From positions 1 to 26,599 of the forward strand of contig KE560403.1 in the NCBI GenBank assembly GCA_000442015.1: 26,599 bases of DNA. Direction: 5' to 3'. Below, in pieces: positions 1 to 8,378 of the stretch (its first letter is position 1; each line of letters opens with the position of its first letter). The translations under genes and the position numbers were made by a program. The stretch is from Rozella allomycis CSF55. Taxonomy: Eukaryota > Rozellomycota. The notes beneath the pieces were generated by a model. It was not told where the DNA came from. It saw only the letters and a program-made list of their open reading frames with translations, and did no database searches.

Positions 1-42
1 TCAACTTTTTGTTCTTCATTCTTTTTCGTCTTCTAAATTAAT

Positions 43-939
43 TCAATTAATATACATTACTTTAGATTTCTTGACTTTTTCGATTGGGACTTCATTTGTT
101 TCTTGGTTTTTAAGGTTGCGCTTTGAACGTTTCCTGATTTCTTTCGGTGCCTTATCAGAGTCTTTTAAAACTTCTTCATTAACAACCACACTTGTTATTT
201 CTTTTGGCTTTAGTCTTTCAATTTGTTCCAATTTGCCAGCTTCGTCATTTTCATCAATTTTGTCTTCAAGATCTTTCTTGCTTTCAGTACCCTCAGACTC
301 TTCAGGGGGCGGTGAAAAAGATAATCTTTCTCTTTTATGCAACTCTTGTTTTCTAAAACTCGAGGGCTCTTCGCCTAATTCTCTTTTTTCATGCTTTTGC
401 AAGGTCAATATCAAATAATTTTCAATCAAATTTACAAAATCTTGTCTCTTTTCGAAGTTTACGCCATTTACAATGCAATCATTGCGGATCCACACCTATT
501 AAATACAATAATCCTACTTACCCTAGTATCATCACCTTCATCGGACGACCAATAAAGCTCATATGCTCTATATTGTAATCCAAAGCTAGGATTTCCCTTT
601 CCAAACATAAGCCTATGGTCAATTATGCTCAAGTTTCGAACATGCTTTGGGATCGTCAATTGTTCCACCACCGTTTCTTTTTCAAATCCAGGCAAACTAT
701 TCGGAAATTGGGCAGCTTGATTCAACAAAATTTTCTTCCTGGAATAAGTCAATACTATATATTTACATTCTTTTCACATCGTTTACACTTCTGTTGTGAA
801 ATTTTAACGTTTCGTCTCGATATATGGATCTATGACAATAATTATGCTGTTAAACAATTTTTTTGTATTTTACTCTTATTAAACCAGTTATCAAGTTTTC
901 TATCTCATACAGAGTCCAACAACGGTCTGGGAATTCCAT
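43..939 (-). CDS. Unrecognised protein, 271 aa, four exons
   Basis: I do not recognise the family. Four exons (874-939, 767-846, 522-738, 43-495) join in one frame through introns 847-873 (27 nt), 739-766 (28 nt) and 496-521 (26 nt), all GT-AG, ending in TGA. The start is the ATG at 939 (MEFPDRCWTLYEIENLI). The N-terminal 150 residues look like a folded domain with mixed hydrophobic and aromatic residues (for example LQYRAYELYW near residue 110). The last 120 residues are low-complexity, first acidic (SPPPEESEGTESKKDLEDK) and then lysine-rich (KRSKRNLKNQ, KVKKSK), which would suit a nuclear protein; that is inference. No signal peptide or membrane segment is visible. A telomere-repeat-like motif lies 31 bp upstream of the ATG. 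The four-exon structure with in-frame joins supports a real gene; its function is unknown. Confidence 0.65.
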
Positions 940-969
940 GTGTTTACAAAATTGAACAAGGGTGAAAAT

Positions 970-980
970 CCTAACCCTAA
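970..980. promoter_or_regulatory. Telo-box-like motif CCTAACCCTAA
   Basis: One and a half copies of the CCCTAA telomere-type unit lie 31 bp upstream of the ATG of the 43-939 gene and beyond the 3' end of the telobox Myb gene. Interstitial telo-boxes of this kind act as promoter elements bound by Myb-type factors in plants and some other eukaryotes. Such a short match can occur by chance, so a regulatory role is only a possibility. Confidence 0.25.
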
Positions 981-1074
981 TTTTTCAAAACTTAAAAATA
1001 GGTTGCAAAAAGTATTTTATTAGCTAGACGGTTATTATTTCGTCCGCTGGAATAGCTATGTTTTGCCTTTGTTA

Positions 1075-1722
1075 TTAAATGGATAAAATATACTTTAAGT
1101 TTTTCAAGTATTCGTCAAAGCTAGCAACATTCATGCCGTTAATATCTCTAATTTCAGAGAGTACATGCAAAATCTACCTTAATGCCGTAATTAAAATATG
1201 TGTTGATGAAACATCTTTTAGCCAGTATTCATACAAAAGTTCTTTCCAGTTACCATATTTTTCCTGTAACTCCTCAAGTGACAATAATTCCACACAACGA
1301 CCATTGTGATCATCTTCTCCGATTGGATCAGCATTAATCACTAAAACTTCATACTAACAAAATTCAAAGGCATCGTTACCAAGGAATTACCATTGCACTG
1401 TAATATACAGGCTGCAACTGATTGTGTTTTAGGCTTCATTCCAATTATTGTCGACAACATATCAGCGTAATCTGGAATACCTTCAAGATATTGCTTTTTC
1501 AAAACACGAAATCAATAAAATGTTTGGGATTAATATTTACCTGTCTTTTAAATCAACGTTTGTTCGCCTAACATGAAAATTGTACTTGATATCATCTCCA
1601 ATCTTTCTCCAGTTACCAACACCATGCTAAACATTTAAATTTAAAAAATTTACCTCCATAATACCATGGATCAAATCTTCTGTCTCCTTTTGAGACCAAG
1701 GGACCTTTGGTCGTTTTGTCAT
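1075..1722 (-). CDS. Telobox Myb/SANT DNA-binding protein, 178 aa
   Basis: Five exons: 1654-1722, 1541-1626, 1380-1512, 1178-1353, 1075-1147. Introns are 1627-1653 (27 nt), 1513-1540 (28 nt, ending TG not AG), 1354-1379 (26 nt) and 1148-1177 (30 nt). Residues about 5-65 form a Myb/SANT helix-turn-helix: a first-helix Trp in PWSQKETEDLI, a second in GVGNWRKIG, then the telobox third helix RRTNVDLKDRFRVL. The VDLKDRFR signature is typical of double-strand telomere-repeat binders (TRF, Taz/Tbf and plant TRB types), so nuclear telomere or telo-box binding is the likely role. The C-terminal 110 residues (LEGIPDYADML, then GRCVELLSLEELQEKYGNW) match no domain I know; the TRFH dimerisation domain of animal TRFs is not evident. 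The telobox is intact only if the TG-ending intron is spliced. That the last two exons belong to this gene is inferred from frame continuity. Confidence 0.75.
1513..1540 (-). other. Predicted 28-nt intron with GT donor and TG acceptor
   Basis: The intron begins GTAAAT and ends TTTATTG on the minus strand. No AG occurs until 19 nt later, at 1494-1495. Using that AG would give a 47-nt intron and shift the frame. Splicing at TG gives codon AG|A and restores VDLKDRFRVLKK, the expected end of the telobox helix. See also 25071-25097. Confidence 0.6.
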
Positions 1723-1872
1723 AGTGGCGCAGATATCAACAATGCTCTTCTAGACTCCCGTATACTAAGTGTACGTGCACTGGCTTTATTATTGATACAT
1801 AGAACTGTTTAGATTGTCAGAATGGCATAATTGAATTTATTACGAAATTCATGTGGCTGGAATCATTTAGAT
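1723..1872. promoter_or_regulatory. Divergent intergenic region, Myb gene / presenilin
   Basis: These 150 bp separate the Myb start codon (minus) from the presenilin start codon (plus) and must hold both promoters. I see no confident TATA or initiator element. Confidence 0.4.
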
Positions 1873-3204
1873 ATGGACAATACTAGTACACAAAGACTTG
1901 AAATAGAGGCAAGGGATAATACCGACCCAGAGAAAGATTATAAAGAGAACTTGAGATTTTTTTGCATTCAAGTTAAAAATCTATTTAAGCCTCTCCTAAT
2001 TACGTTTTGTTTAGTATCTTGGTTTTCATTAACTACAATTGACGAGAAAAGTAGTAATTTATCACCGTAAACTTTTAAACATTATTTAAATCAAGAACTT
2101 TGGTTTATAAGCAGTCATCCGGTGATTCGACTTCAACCATTTTGGGTGGGTCCTTAATCAATGCATTGATAGTATTAGGTTCGATTGTTGGGATGACTCT
2201 TTTATTTGTGCTATGTTATGTTCTCAAATTATACAAAGTAAGGATTTTCAATTACTTAGAGCAGTTAATATATGCATGGCTCGGCCTTTCAACGTCAATG
2301 ATTCTCGGAGGCACCGGAGGATTGACTTTCTATGGTATAATAAGATATTACAATATCGCCATGGATTATGTAACGTTCTTTTTCTGCTTGTGGAACTTTG
2401 TAGCAGTCGGATTGTTATGCATATATTATCATGCGCCGTTATATATTCAGCAATCCTATTTAGTGGTAGTTTCTGCATTACTTGCAACAAACATGGCACG
2501 CTTGCCGGAATGGACAGCATGGTGCGTGGTGAGCGTAGTATCTATTTACGGTAAACAATAGTATTTGTAATTGTAAGACCTTTTCGCTGTCCTTTGCCCA
2601 AAGGGTCCTCTGAAAATGCTTATTAATACCGCAGAAGAAAGAAATGAAGCTCTTCCTGGTTTATTATATTCTGTGGGAATGGCAGATACGTCAAAATCAA
2701 TGAAAGCAGCACCTGGAGTTTATCAAGTTCAAGTAGGTATCGATGATTTAGAAAACAAAAATTCTTTCGAGATTGTTGATAATATAACCTCTCCTGAAGT
2801 TGAAACAGATGACACTATNGGCATCACCTGGAGTATATCAAGTTCAAGTAGGTATTGATGATTTAGAAAACAAAAATTCTTTTGAGATTGTTGATAATAT
2901 AACCTCTCCTGAAGTTGAAACAGATGACACTATTAGAGACGGAGTGAAATTGGGGCTCGGGGACTTTATCTTTTACAGCGTAATCATTGCGAGAGCAGCC
3001 ATGCTTGACTGGATTTCATTTGTTACTTGTTCAATATCTCTTTTGACTGGACTTTGCGGAACTCTATTACTATTGATGGTATACGAAAAAGCACTTCCTG
3101 CTTTACCTATATCGATTGCTCTTGGCTTGATATCTTACTTTACCTCTCGCTACTTAGTTATTCCATATATTGTATTTTTAAATAAAAATGGATTAGTTAT
3201 TTAG
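1873..3204 (+). CDS. PSEN: Presenilin, intramembrane aspartyl protease (gamma-secretase catalytic subunit)
   Basis: Presenilin cleaves transmembrane segments of type I membrane proteins in ER, Golgi and surface membranes as part of gamma-secretase. Exons are 1873-2066, 2096-2550 and 2578-3204; introns 2067-2095 (29 nt) and 2551-2577 (27 nt). Collapsing the duplicated contig end around 2819 gives 386 aa (human about 467). Visible hallmarks are [19 protein letters not shown], the first catalytic Asp in VSIYD (residue about 217, its codon split G|AC by intron 2), CPKGPLKML, the second catalytic site GLGDF (Asp about 307) and PALP (about 352-355). Hydrophobic segments match the multi-pass fold. 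The loop between the aspartates, which contains the endoproteolysis site in animals, is shorter than in humans. The start is the first in-frame ATG; upstream of it the frame closes at 1828. Identification is firm. Confidence 0.95.
2710..2933. other. Assembly overlap around single N at 2819
   Basis: Positions 2710-2818 are repeated at 2825-2933 (offset 115) with three substitutions: GTT/GTA, ATC/ATT and TTC/TTT, all synonymous in presenilin. The offset breaks the frame, and removing one copy restores it. This is an unmerged contig end, with differences that look allelic. Confidence 0.85.
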
Positions 3205-3362
3205 TGATATTTGATTTAAGGAGGATAATTGACAAATTATCACGAGCACATTTTTTTGTAACCTTTACAACATTCAACAGAAATATTGTACTTTATTTCG
3301 AATTAATTTTCTTGTGTTAATTTCCTAATGAAGGAATTTTCACTTCGACAATTTCAGGTCTA

Positions 3363-3824
3363 ATGATTCATGTATGTCTTGGTACGATTGTAATCAATTT
3401 CAGGAAAGGAATGCCCAATCTATTGATAGCTAACAAAAAAATAATTCGTGATATTGGGAATATTTTCGGCATTTTGGGATGTGATGTTAATAAGTGGCAT
3501 GTGAATATAACATTTGTTGGAAATGCTTACATGAAAATGCTTAACAGAACATACGCGGAAAAAAACAGGGCCACAGATTCGCTCGCTTTCCCCTATATTC
3601 AAGTAAAATGAATTATAGACACATTTGAGGTCCACAAATTTGAGACTTTGATGCATAATCCTATTTCTGAAGATCCTAATCAATCAATATTGGGAGACAT
3701 ATATGTTTCTTTGCCATATATAAAAGCCTACTGTCAAAGATATGGACGAGATTTTAACCGAGTACTACTGAAGACTATAATACATAGCGCGACCCATTTA
3801 ATGGGTTTTGATCATTTAAATTAA
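3363..3824 (+). CDS. YBEY: YBEY rRNA-maturation endoribonuclease, frame broken near the C-terminus
   Basis: YbeY is a metal-dependent endoribonuclease; the eukaryotic protein acts in mitochondrial ribosome assembly. Exon 1 is 3363-3602, the intron 3603-3629 (27 nt) and exon 2 3630-3824. Family features are MLNRTYAEKNRATDSLAFP (matching N-x-x-YR-x-x-x-x-PTDVLSFP), LGDIYVSLPY, and the zinc-binding signature HSATHLMGFDH (H-x3-H-x5-H), complete. The frame then stops at TAA (3822-3824) two codons after the last His, giving 144 aa, whereas relatives usually continue with a further helix. The -1 frame is open from 3821 to 3997 and supplies a plausible 58-codon tail. Either a base is missing here, or the gene uses a -1 frameshift at TTTAAAT (3815-3821), or the protein is truncated. 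The exact N-terminus is uncertain, because the second ATG is only a few bases away. Confidence 0.83.
3815..3824 (+). other. Slippery heptamer T TTA AAT directly before stop TAA in YBEY
   Basis: In the zero frame the codons read CAT TTA AAT TAA, so TTTAAAT is in the exact X-XXY-YYZ register of -1 frameshift sites. A -1 slip would continue into the 3821-3997 frame. A sequencing indel in this A/T run is an equally simple explanation. Confidence 0.4.
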
Positions 3825-3997
3825 ATCAAAGAGATTTAATACAGGTAATGATACTAAGCGTTAATAATTTGATGAAACGAGTAGAGAGAAAGGCAAGAAA
3901 GAAACTTTTTGAAGTCATCGAGATCACACCAAAAACTGTTTATAGACCTCAATATATTCGTTATTTCGGAAAGACAAAGATTTTTAAGTCGCTTTGA
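3821..3997 (+). other. Probable C-terminal extension of YBEY in the -1 frame (58 codons, ends TGA)
   Basis: Read in the -1 frame from the YBEY stop, this open frame begins LNQRDLIQVMIL and continues with a strongly basic stretch (KRVERKARKKL). Its first part resembles the region after the last metal His in YbeY proteins, where a D-x3-M-x3-E type helix follows. The basic C-terminus is unlike bacterial YbeY. It has no convincing start of its own, so a separate gene is less likely. Confidence 0.5.
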
Positions 3998-4030
3998 ACA
4001 CCATGAATGATGGAACACCTATCAGCTTTC

Positions 4031-4088
4031 TTGAACAAATAAAAACTTGATGACTTTTTGAACAAACAAATAGAGACTTGATGATTTT
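4031..4088 (+). repeat. Imperfect tandem repeat, two copies of about 29 nt
   Basis: The phrase TTGAACAAA...ACTTGATGA...TTTTT occurs at 4031-4058 and again at 4058-4088, with a few changes and a small insertion. It sits in the 5' region of the homeodomain gene. It may be a small upstream duplication; no function can be assigned. Confidence 0.4.
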
Positions 4089-4146
4089 TCGTTTTGTATT
4101 TCTTTTCTTACTTCCGATTTCAAAACATAAACAAAAACAAAAACAA

Positions 4147-4616
4147 ATGCCAAAATCAAAAACCGCAAACACTAGAACTAGGACATCATTTTCTTTGGAA
4201 CAAAAATTGGACTTGCAAGAATCTTTCGCTAAAAATCATAATTTAAGCCGCAGCGAAATTCAAAGACTAGCGCTAAAAACTAATTTAGAGCCCAAGGTCA
4301 TTCAGACATGGTAATATTAATAGATAGTATTAATAGGTTCCAGAATCAAAGAAGTCGACAGAAAAAGACAAAGCGCAGATATAATTGGCATATACTTCAT
4401 CCCGAAGATATCAAGGACACAAATTTTAGTCATAATCTCATGTCTAATGAATGCCATGATTTCATATCGCAATTGTACGAGGAAATTACTAGCAATGAAA
4501 ATGAATATCCTACAGATATCCATTCAACTAAAGAGCTCCTTTGTAATGAAAATTTCAAATTAGATCATTGCATATATCGCGAATCAGAAAGTACGTCCAA
4601 TTTATGGGGCTATTAA
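4147..4616 (+). CDS. Small homeodomain protein, 147 aa
   Basis: This is a nuclear sequence-specific DNA-binding protein by family. Exon 1 (4147-4310) and exon 2 (4337-4616) join through a 26-nt intron (4311-4336) that falls inside the Trp codon of the recognition helix (TG|G). Residues about 9-65 form a homeodomain: basic arm NTRTRTSFS, a first helix with Leu residues, helix 2 LSRSEIQRLALKTNL, and helix 3 KVIQTWFQNQRSRQKK. W48, F49, Q50, N51 and R53 are present, but position 52 is Gln instead of the usual Arg; R52 normally forms a salt bridge. A basic run (KKTKRRYN) follows and may be a nuclear signal. The remaining 75 residues are acidic and polar with no known domain. An in-frame ATG at 4081 could add 22 residues, but I prefer 4147 because the extra part is hydrophobic and then K/Q-repetitive. 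Confidence 0.83.
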
Positions 4617-4654
4617 ACTGGGATCATTAGTCAATTAAAATTTTGATTTTTTGA

Positions 4655-4660
4655 AATAAA
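4655..4660 (+). terminator. AATAAA, likely poly(A) signal of the homeodomain gene
   Basis: This canonical hexamer lies 38 nt after the stop codon, inside the 68-bp gap before the convergent EML gene. Confidence 0.45.
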
Positions 4661-4667
4661 TGAACAT

Positions 4668-4673
4668 TTTATT
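4668..4673 (-). terminator. AATAAA, likely poly(A) signal of the EML gene
   Basis: This minus-strand hexamer lies 12 nt past the EML stop codon. It is only 8 nt from the homeodomain gene's plus-strand signal, so the two transcripts probably overlap at their 3' ends. Confidence 0.45.
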
Positions 4674-4684
4674 TTTAATGGATA

Positions 4685-7054
4685 TTAATTGACGGACCAC
4701 TAAATAGTTGTTCATTACATTCATTACCTCCATTAAACAAGAGTCCATGCCACCAGCACTTAGTAATGTTTTACCGTCTTTTGTGAAGCGAACGTTTGTG
4801 ACAAGAGCTGAATGTCGTTTATATTCTTGAAATAGCTTCTAAATTTTTATAGCTAAAGGCTTTTACTTGGTCTGCAGGAAAATTAAAAATGCGTACAACC
4901 CCAAAGTCGTCTCCTGATGCAATGACCTTTTTTGATGTGTCTACATCGCAAGAGTTAATCTACATGAAATGAATTCAGCAAACTCTTTTACGTCGGTAGC
5001 ATCCATTCCAGACTGCCAAATACCCTGAGTCGCCCAGCTTCTTGTACAAGTATTTGTCGCCCACGAAATATCCTTTAGTTCAGATAATTTCTTTTCCTGG
5101 GTGCCACTGTCCAAGTTCCCTGATTGAAAAAAAACATTTGTGTAATACAATATAATACTTCACAATCGGTGCTATTTGATATTAGATATTTTCCATTGGA
5201 GGAAAAGTCAACATGAATTACATGGCTAGTATGTCCCTAACTTTACAAACCAAAAATAGCGTAACTTGAAGGCTTGCTTTTAAGACAAATGGCTGCTTTG
5301 ACGAATCATATATATTAATCGCAAAATTTTTGGAACAAACCGCTAGTCGCGTACCGTCGGGTGAGAATTTAACTTCTGTTATAGGCGAGGTGCTATCCTT
5401 TATGGTAAATAATACGTCCAGTTTGTGCGAGTTAATGCATACTACCTATATTTAATAAATCATTGCCTTTTACTTGGCCATTATCCAGTCCTGCCGCTAA
5501 GATTACCCCTTTGTTATTGTATTCACAGCATTTCACTTTGGCATCAAACTTAGTAGAGTGAATCATTGTATGAGAAACAGTATTCCAAGTTCTGAGAGTA
5601 CCATCATCAGAACATGATGCAAACGTGTTTTTGTCATCAGGGTTAACAGATAGTCCCCAGATTTCTTGAGCCTCAATGCCTCTATGCCCCTTTGTATCAA
5701 ATATAACTTATTTCTTACATTCATAAACACTTTTGAGCTTCCAGTTTTATGATCAACTAATGAGAGAGTTGAGTCCTCGAAGCCTACAACTAATTCAGAG
5801 CCCAAAAAGTCAAAGCTTCTCACAGCTTGCCTCTCCTTAATAGTCCCCACATTCTTTAAATCTATACAATTAATTTTTTCATATGTCATGTTAAATGTAT
5901 TGATTAGACAATCGCCTCCTCCTGTCAACAACATGTCTCCATGATAAAGGATGTTATGTACAGGTCCATCATGAGCAGGAATCGATTTAAATACTTTATG
6001 ATCTTTCCAAATTAGTATGTTTCCAGACGTCGTTCCAGTGGCAACCATGGAATCAGTAATATGTGCGATGGAAAGTAAAGTCTAGTTTTCTGATGGCTTT
6101 AAATTTGTACAGATATTTTATTTTTATCCCCAAAAATACCATTTTTCCCGGACAACTCTTGATTTGTATCGTTAAACGACCAAAATTTGTATAACTTTTC
6201 ACCAACAGTTATAAATTCATAATTACTTAGCGGATTGAATGCAACATTAAGAATTCTTTGGGAATGTCCATGTACTTTACATATTGGATAACTATTTCTT
6301 TCCCAGTCATAAATAAAGATCTATCAAATATGAAATTGACCACCAGTACTGTATGATTGTCGTCATCTCCAACTGCAACTAAGTACTTTCCGCTTGGTGA
6401 AAATGTCAAAGAACATATTGCTCTAACTTTGTCTGTAGTTAAAATTTTGATTGTTGGAATAGATTGATCAACAACTTGAGATGCTTCGCTGTAAATATGA
6501 ATAGATGGTTCTTCCCCGACTAACGTTAATTAATTTAATGATTAGATACCTTGACCAGAAGCAATTAGGCCTGATTCCGGATGATAAGCAATAGAAACAA
6601 CATCATCAGTGTGATGTGTGTAGAATATCTGTTTCCTTTCTTTAATGTCCATGAAGACGACGCAACCCGCGGCCGGGTAAATAACTCTATCACTTTTCTT
6701 TCTTGAAAAGAAAAGGTTATTTCTGCATTTCTTGATTCTGTATCCATATATATAGTTGAGATTTAATTTTTTCGCAACATGAGTGATATTCTTTTGTTGT
6801 TTATAGTCATGCGGAGTAATTATTTCATGCTTCCACGTATCTTTTAAAGATATCTTGGGCTTGGATTCTTTTGGATTGTATTTTCTGGGACCGTGTTTTG
6901 CAACATGACCTGGGTCATCATCTGACGACTCGATCTCTTCGATTTCTGATGGCTCTAATTTTAAATCTTTTTCATTATTCTTTTTAAATTTAGGTTCCTG
7001 AATTTTAGACGCTTGTTCCAAATCTGAACCAGAACAGGGTATACTAATGGGCAT
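4685..7054 (-). CDS. EML: EML-family HELP/WD40 microtubule-associated protein, 692 aa
   Basis: Echinoderm microtubule-associated protein-like proteins bind microtubules or tubulin in cytoplasm and axoneme. Eleven exons join without a break: 6550-7054, 6350-6519, 6111-6320, 5719-6081, 5474-5689, 5266-5445, 5149-5236, 4992-5119, 4867-4959, 4728-4838, 4685-4699. The ten introns are 28-32 nt, all GT-AG. Residues 1-95 are a charged low-complexity leader. The HELP motif follows at about 95-150 (YIYGYRIKKCRNNLFF, YPAAGCVVF, HHTDDVVSIAYHP). The rest is a tandem WD40 array of TAPE type, with diagnostic phrases GHSQRILNVAFNP, GHRGIEAQEIWGLSVNP, GHTSHVIHVDFS, EVLYWNLDSGTQ, WATNTCTRSW, ASGDDFGVVRIF and a last blade closing with WSVN-stop. 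The start is the first ATG after the TRIT1 stop. AIP1/WDR1 was rejected because of the HELP motif. Only 40 bp separate this gene from TRIT1 on the same strand. Confidence 0.92.
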
Positions 7055-7094
7055 CTGTGTGGTTGCTAAGTAAAGGAATATAATAATTTTGTGT

Positions 7095-8287
7095 TTAAAC
7101 TGATTTATTTGGATCGTGTTTTCGCTTTCTATGATAACTTGATTTAATGTGAGCGTTCCATTCACTTAGACCAATAATAATTTTTTCAGGGCATTTAGGA
7201 CAAAGATATCGTTTTACTTCCGTTTTGAGGATTTTTTGCATTTGAAGGGTAGGAACTCCACCGTTAAACCAAGTTTCCACACTCTCGTACAACCTGGATG
7301 GATCGTCTAGGCTGAATTCATCAACTAGTATGTCCTTGTCCTGGCAATCTGGAATTAATTTATTCCTGAACCAGCTCTGTTGCTTTCTAGCGTATCTCTT
7401 TGTATTCACTTGAATTTTCTGTATGAGTTCTTCAAGATTATAGATTTTATTAAGGTAAGAAACAATTTCTCGAAAACCTTAAAAATTATAGGAAGATAAG
7501 ATACCAATGGACTGAAATATAGAGTCAGTAAAGTCAATGTCATTCTTGTCTATCTTGTTAGAATCTAAAAATCTTTCAACTTCTTCTACAGCGCCGTTCT
7601 ACATATTTATGACCGTCGCGTCTTACCTGAATCATAAATACTGCGCGTTTGTCAATTTTCAAATCCAAAATCTCTAAATCTCTTTTTATAATGACAACCA
7701 TCGCATTTGGATATCTAATTATCGTTTCGTCTTTACTATTTTTCTTTTTTGAAAGTCTCTTTCATCAAATTTATACCGTTTTACTTTTAAAGCACTTTTT
7801 ATTTTCCTTTCATCATTCGGATGATACCTATCTGCCTCTTCAGGACACTTATTCTTCAACATTTCGTATAAATCATCATTATCACATTCAAAATTAAAAG
7901 ATTCATTTGTTTCATTATCAGCTGTGTAATTATCAAATAGTAAACTCTGAATGTAATAATTTGTTCCCCCAACAACAATTGGAAGCTTATTTTGTCCCAA
8001 AATTCCTTGAATCTTTTACAATGATGACTATAAGTTACTATTGAAACGACTCTATCTGTATATATTTTCACATTAAATTCAGAATTCCAAGCAATTTCAT
8101 TAAACATGTGATGTGGAACGTTTTTCATTTCATCTGCAGAAATTTTGTTAGTTATGATAGATAAACCTTTCAAACACTGCATCGCATCTGCATTAATGAT
8201 TTCTCCGTTATATTTTAAAGCAAGTTGAACTGCCAAGTCAGATTTGCCAGAGGCTGTTGGGCCGCAAATAAATAAAATCTTTGACAT
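7095..8287 (-). CDS. TRIT1: tRNA dimethylallyltransferase (tRNA isopentenyltransferase), 361 aa
   Basis: The enzyme transfers dimethylallyl from DMAPP to N6 of A37 in UNN-decoding tRNAs (MiaA/MOD5/TRIT1 family). Eukaryotic members act in cytosol, nucleus and mitochondria. Five exons: 8039-8287, 7785-8012, 7627-7758, 7505-7598, 7095-7477. Introns are 8013-8038 (26), 7759-7784 (26), 7599-7626 (28) and 7478-7504 (27). Visible features are the P-loop GPTASGKS (residues 9-16), INADAMQ, PHHMF, LPIVVGGTNYYIQSLL, HPNDERKI, and TKRYARKQQSWFR, which matches the conserved TRxYAKRQxTWFR. A C-terminal C2H2 finger (CPKC-x12-H-x5-H) of the U1/matrin type is the eukaryote-specific addition found in MOD5 and TRIT1. 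Start and stop are clear. The gene is divergent from CCDC96 across 91 bp. Confidence 0.94.
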
Positions 8288-8378
8288 GTGGCTTGATCAG
8301 TGAAACTGCTGAAAACTAGGTTGAAATAAATTCAAGTTTTATTGATCATTTAAGATTAGTGGTGGTTGCCAAGTTGAG
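8288..8378. promoter_or_regulatory. 91-bp divergent intergenic region, TRIT1 / CCDC96
   Basis: The two start codons are only 91 bp apart on opposite strands, so one short region must drive both genes. No specific element was recognised. Confidence 0.4.

Noticed and set aside
970..980. Interstitial telomere array or subtelomeric position
   Set aside because: Only one and a half units are present, with ordinary genes on both sides.
1494..1540. A 47-nt GT-AG intron in the Myb gene
   Set aside because: It breaks the reading frame, deletes the end of the telobox helix, and lies far outside the length range of every other intron.
3805..3833. A 29-nt GT-AG segment in YBEY whose removal would also restore the downstream frame
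   Set aside because: It would excise GFDH, the last part of the invariant zinc-binding motif, and its donor GTTTTG is unlike the GTAA-type donors elsewhere. A missing base or -1 slip fits better.
4685..7054. AIP1/WDR1 or generic WD40 assignment
   Set aside because: The HELP motif (YGYRIKKCRNNL) and EML-specific phrases such as WATNTC and SGDDFG decide for the EML family.
3363..8287. Bacterial contamination or recent transfer for YBEY and TRIT1
   Set aside because: Both carry the same short introns as their neighbours, and TRIT1 has the eukaryotic zinc finger; YbeY and MiaA homologues are normal in eukaryotes.
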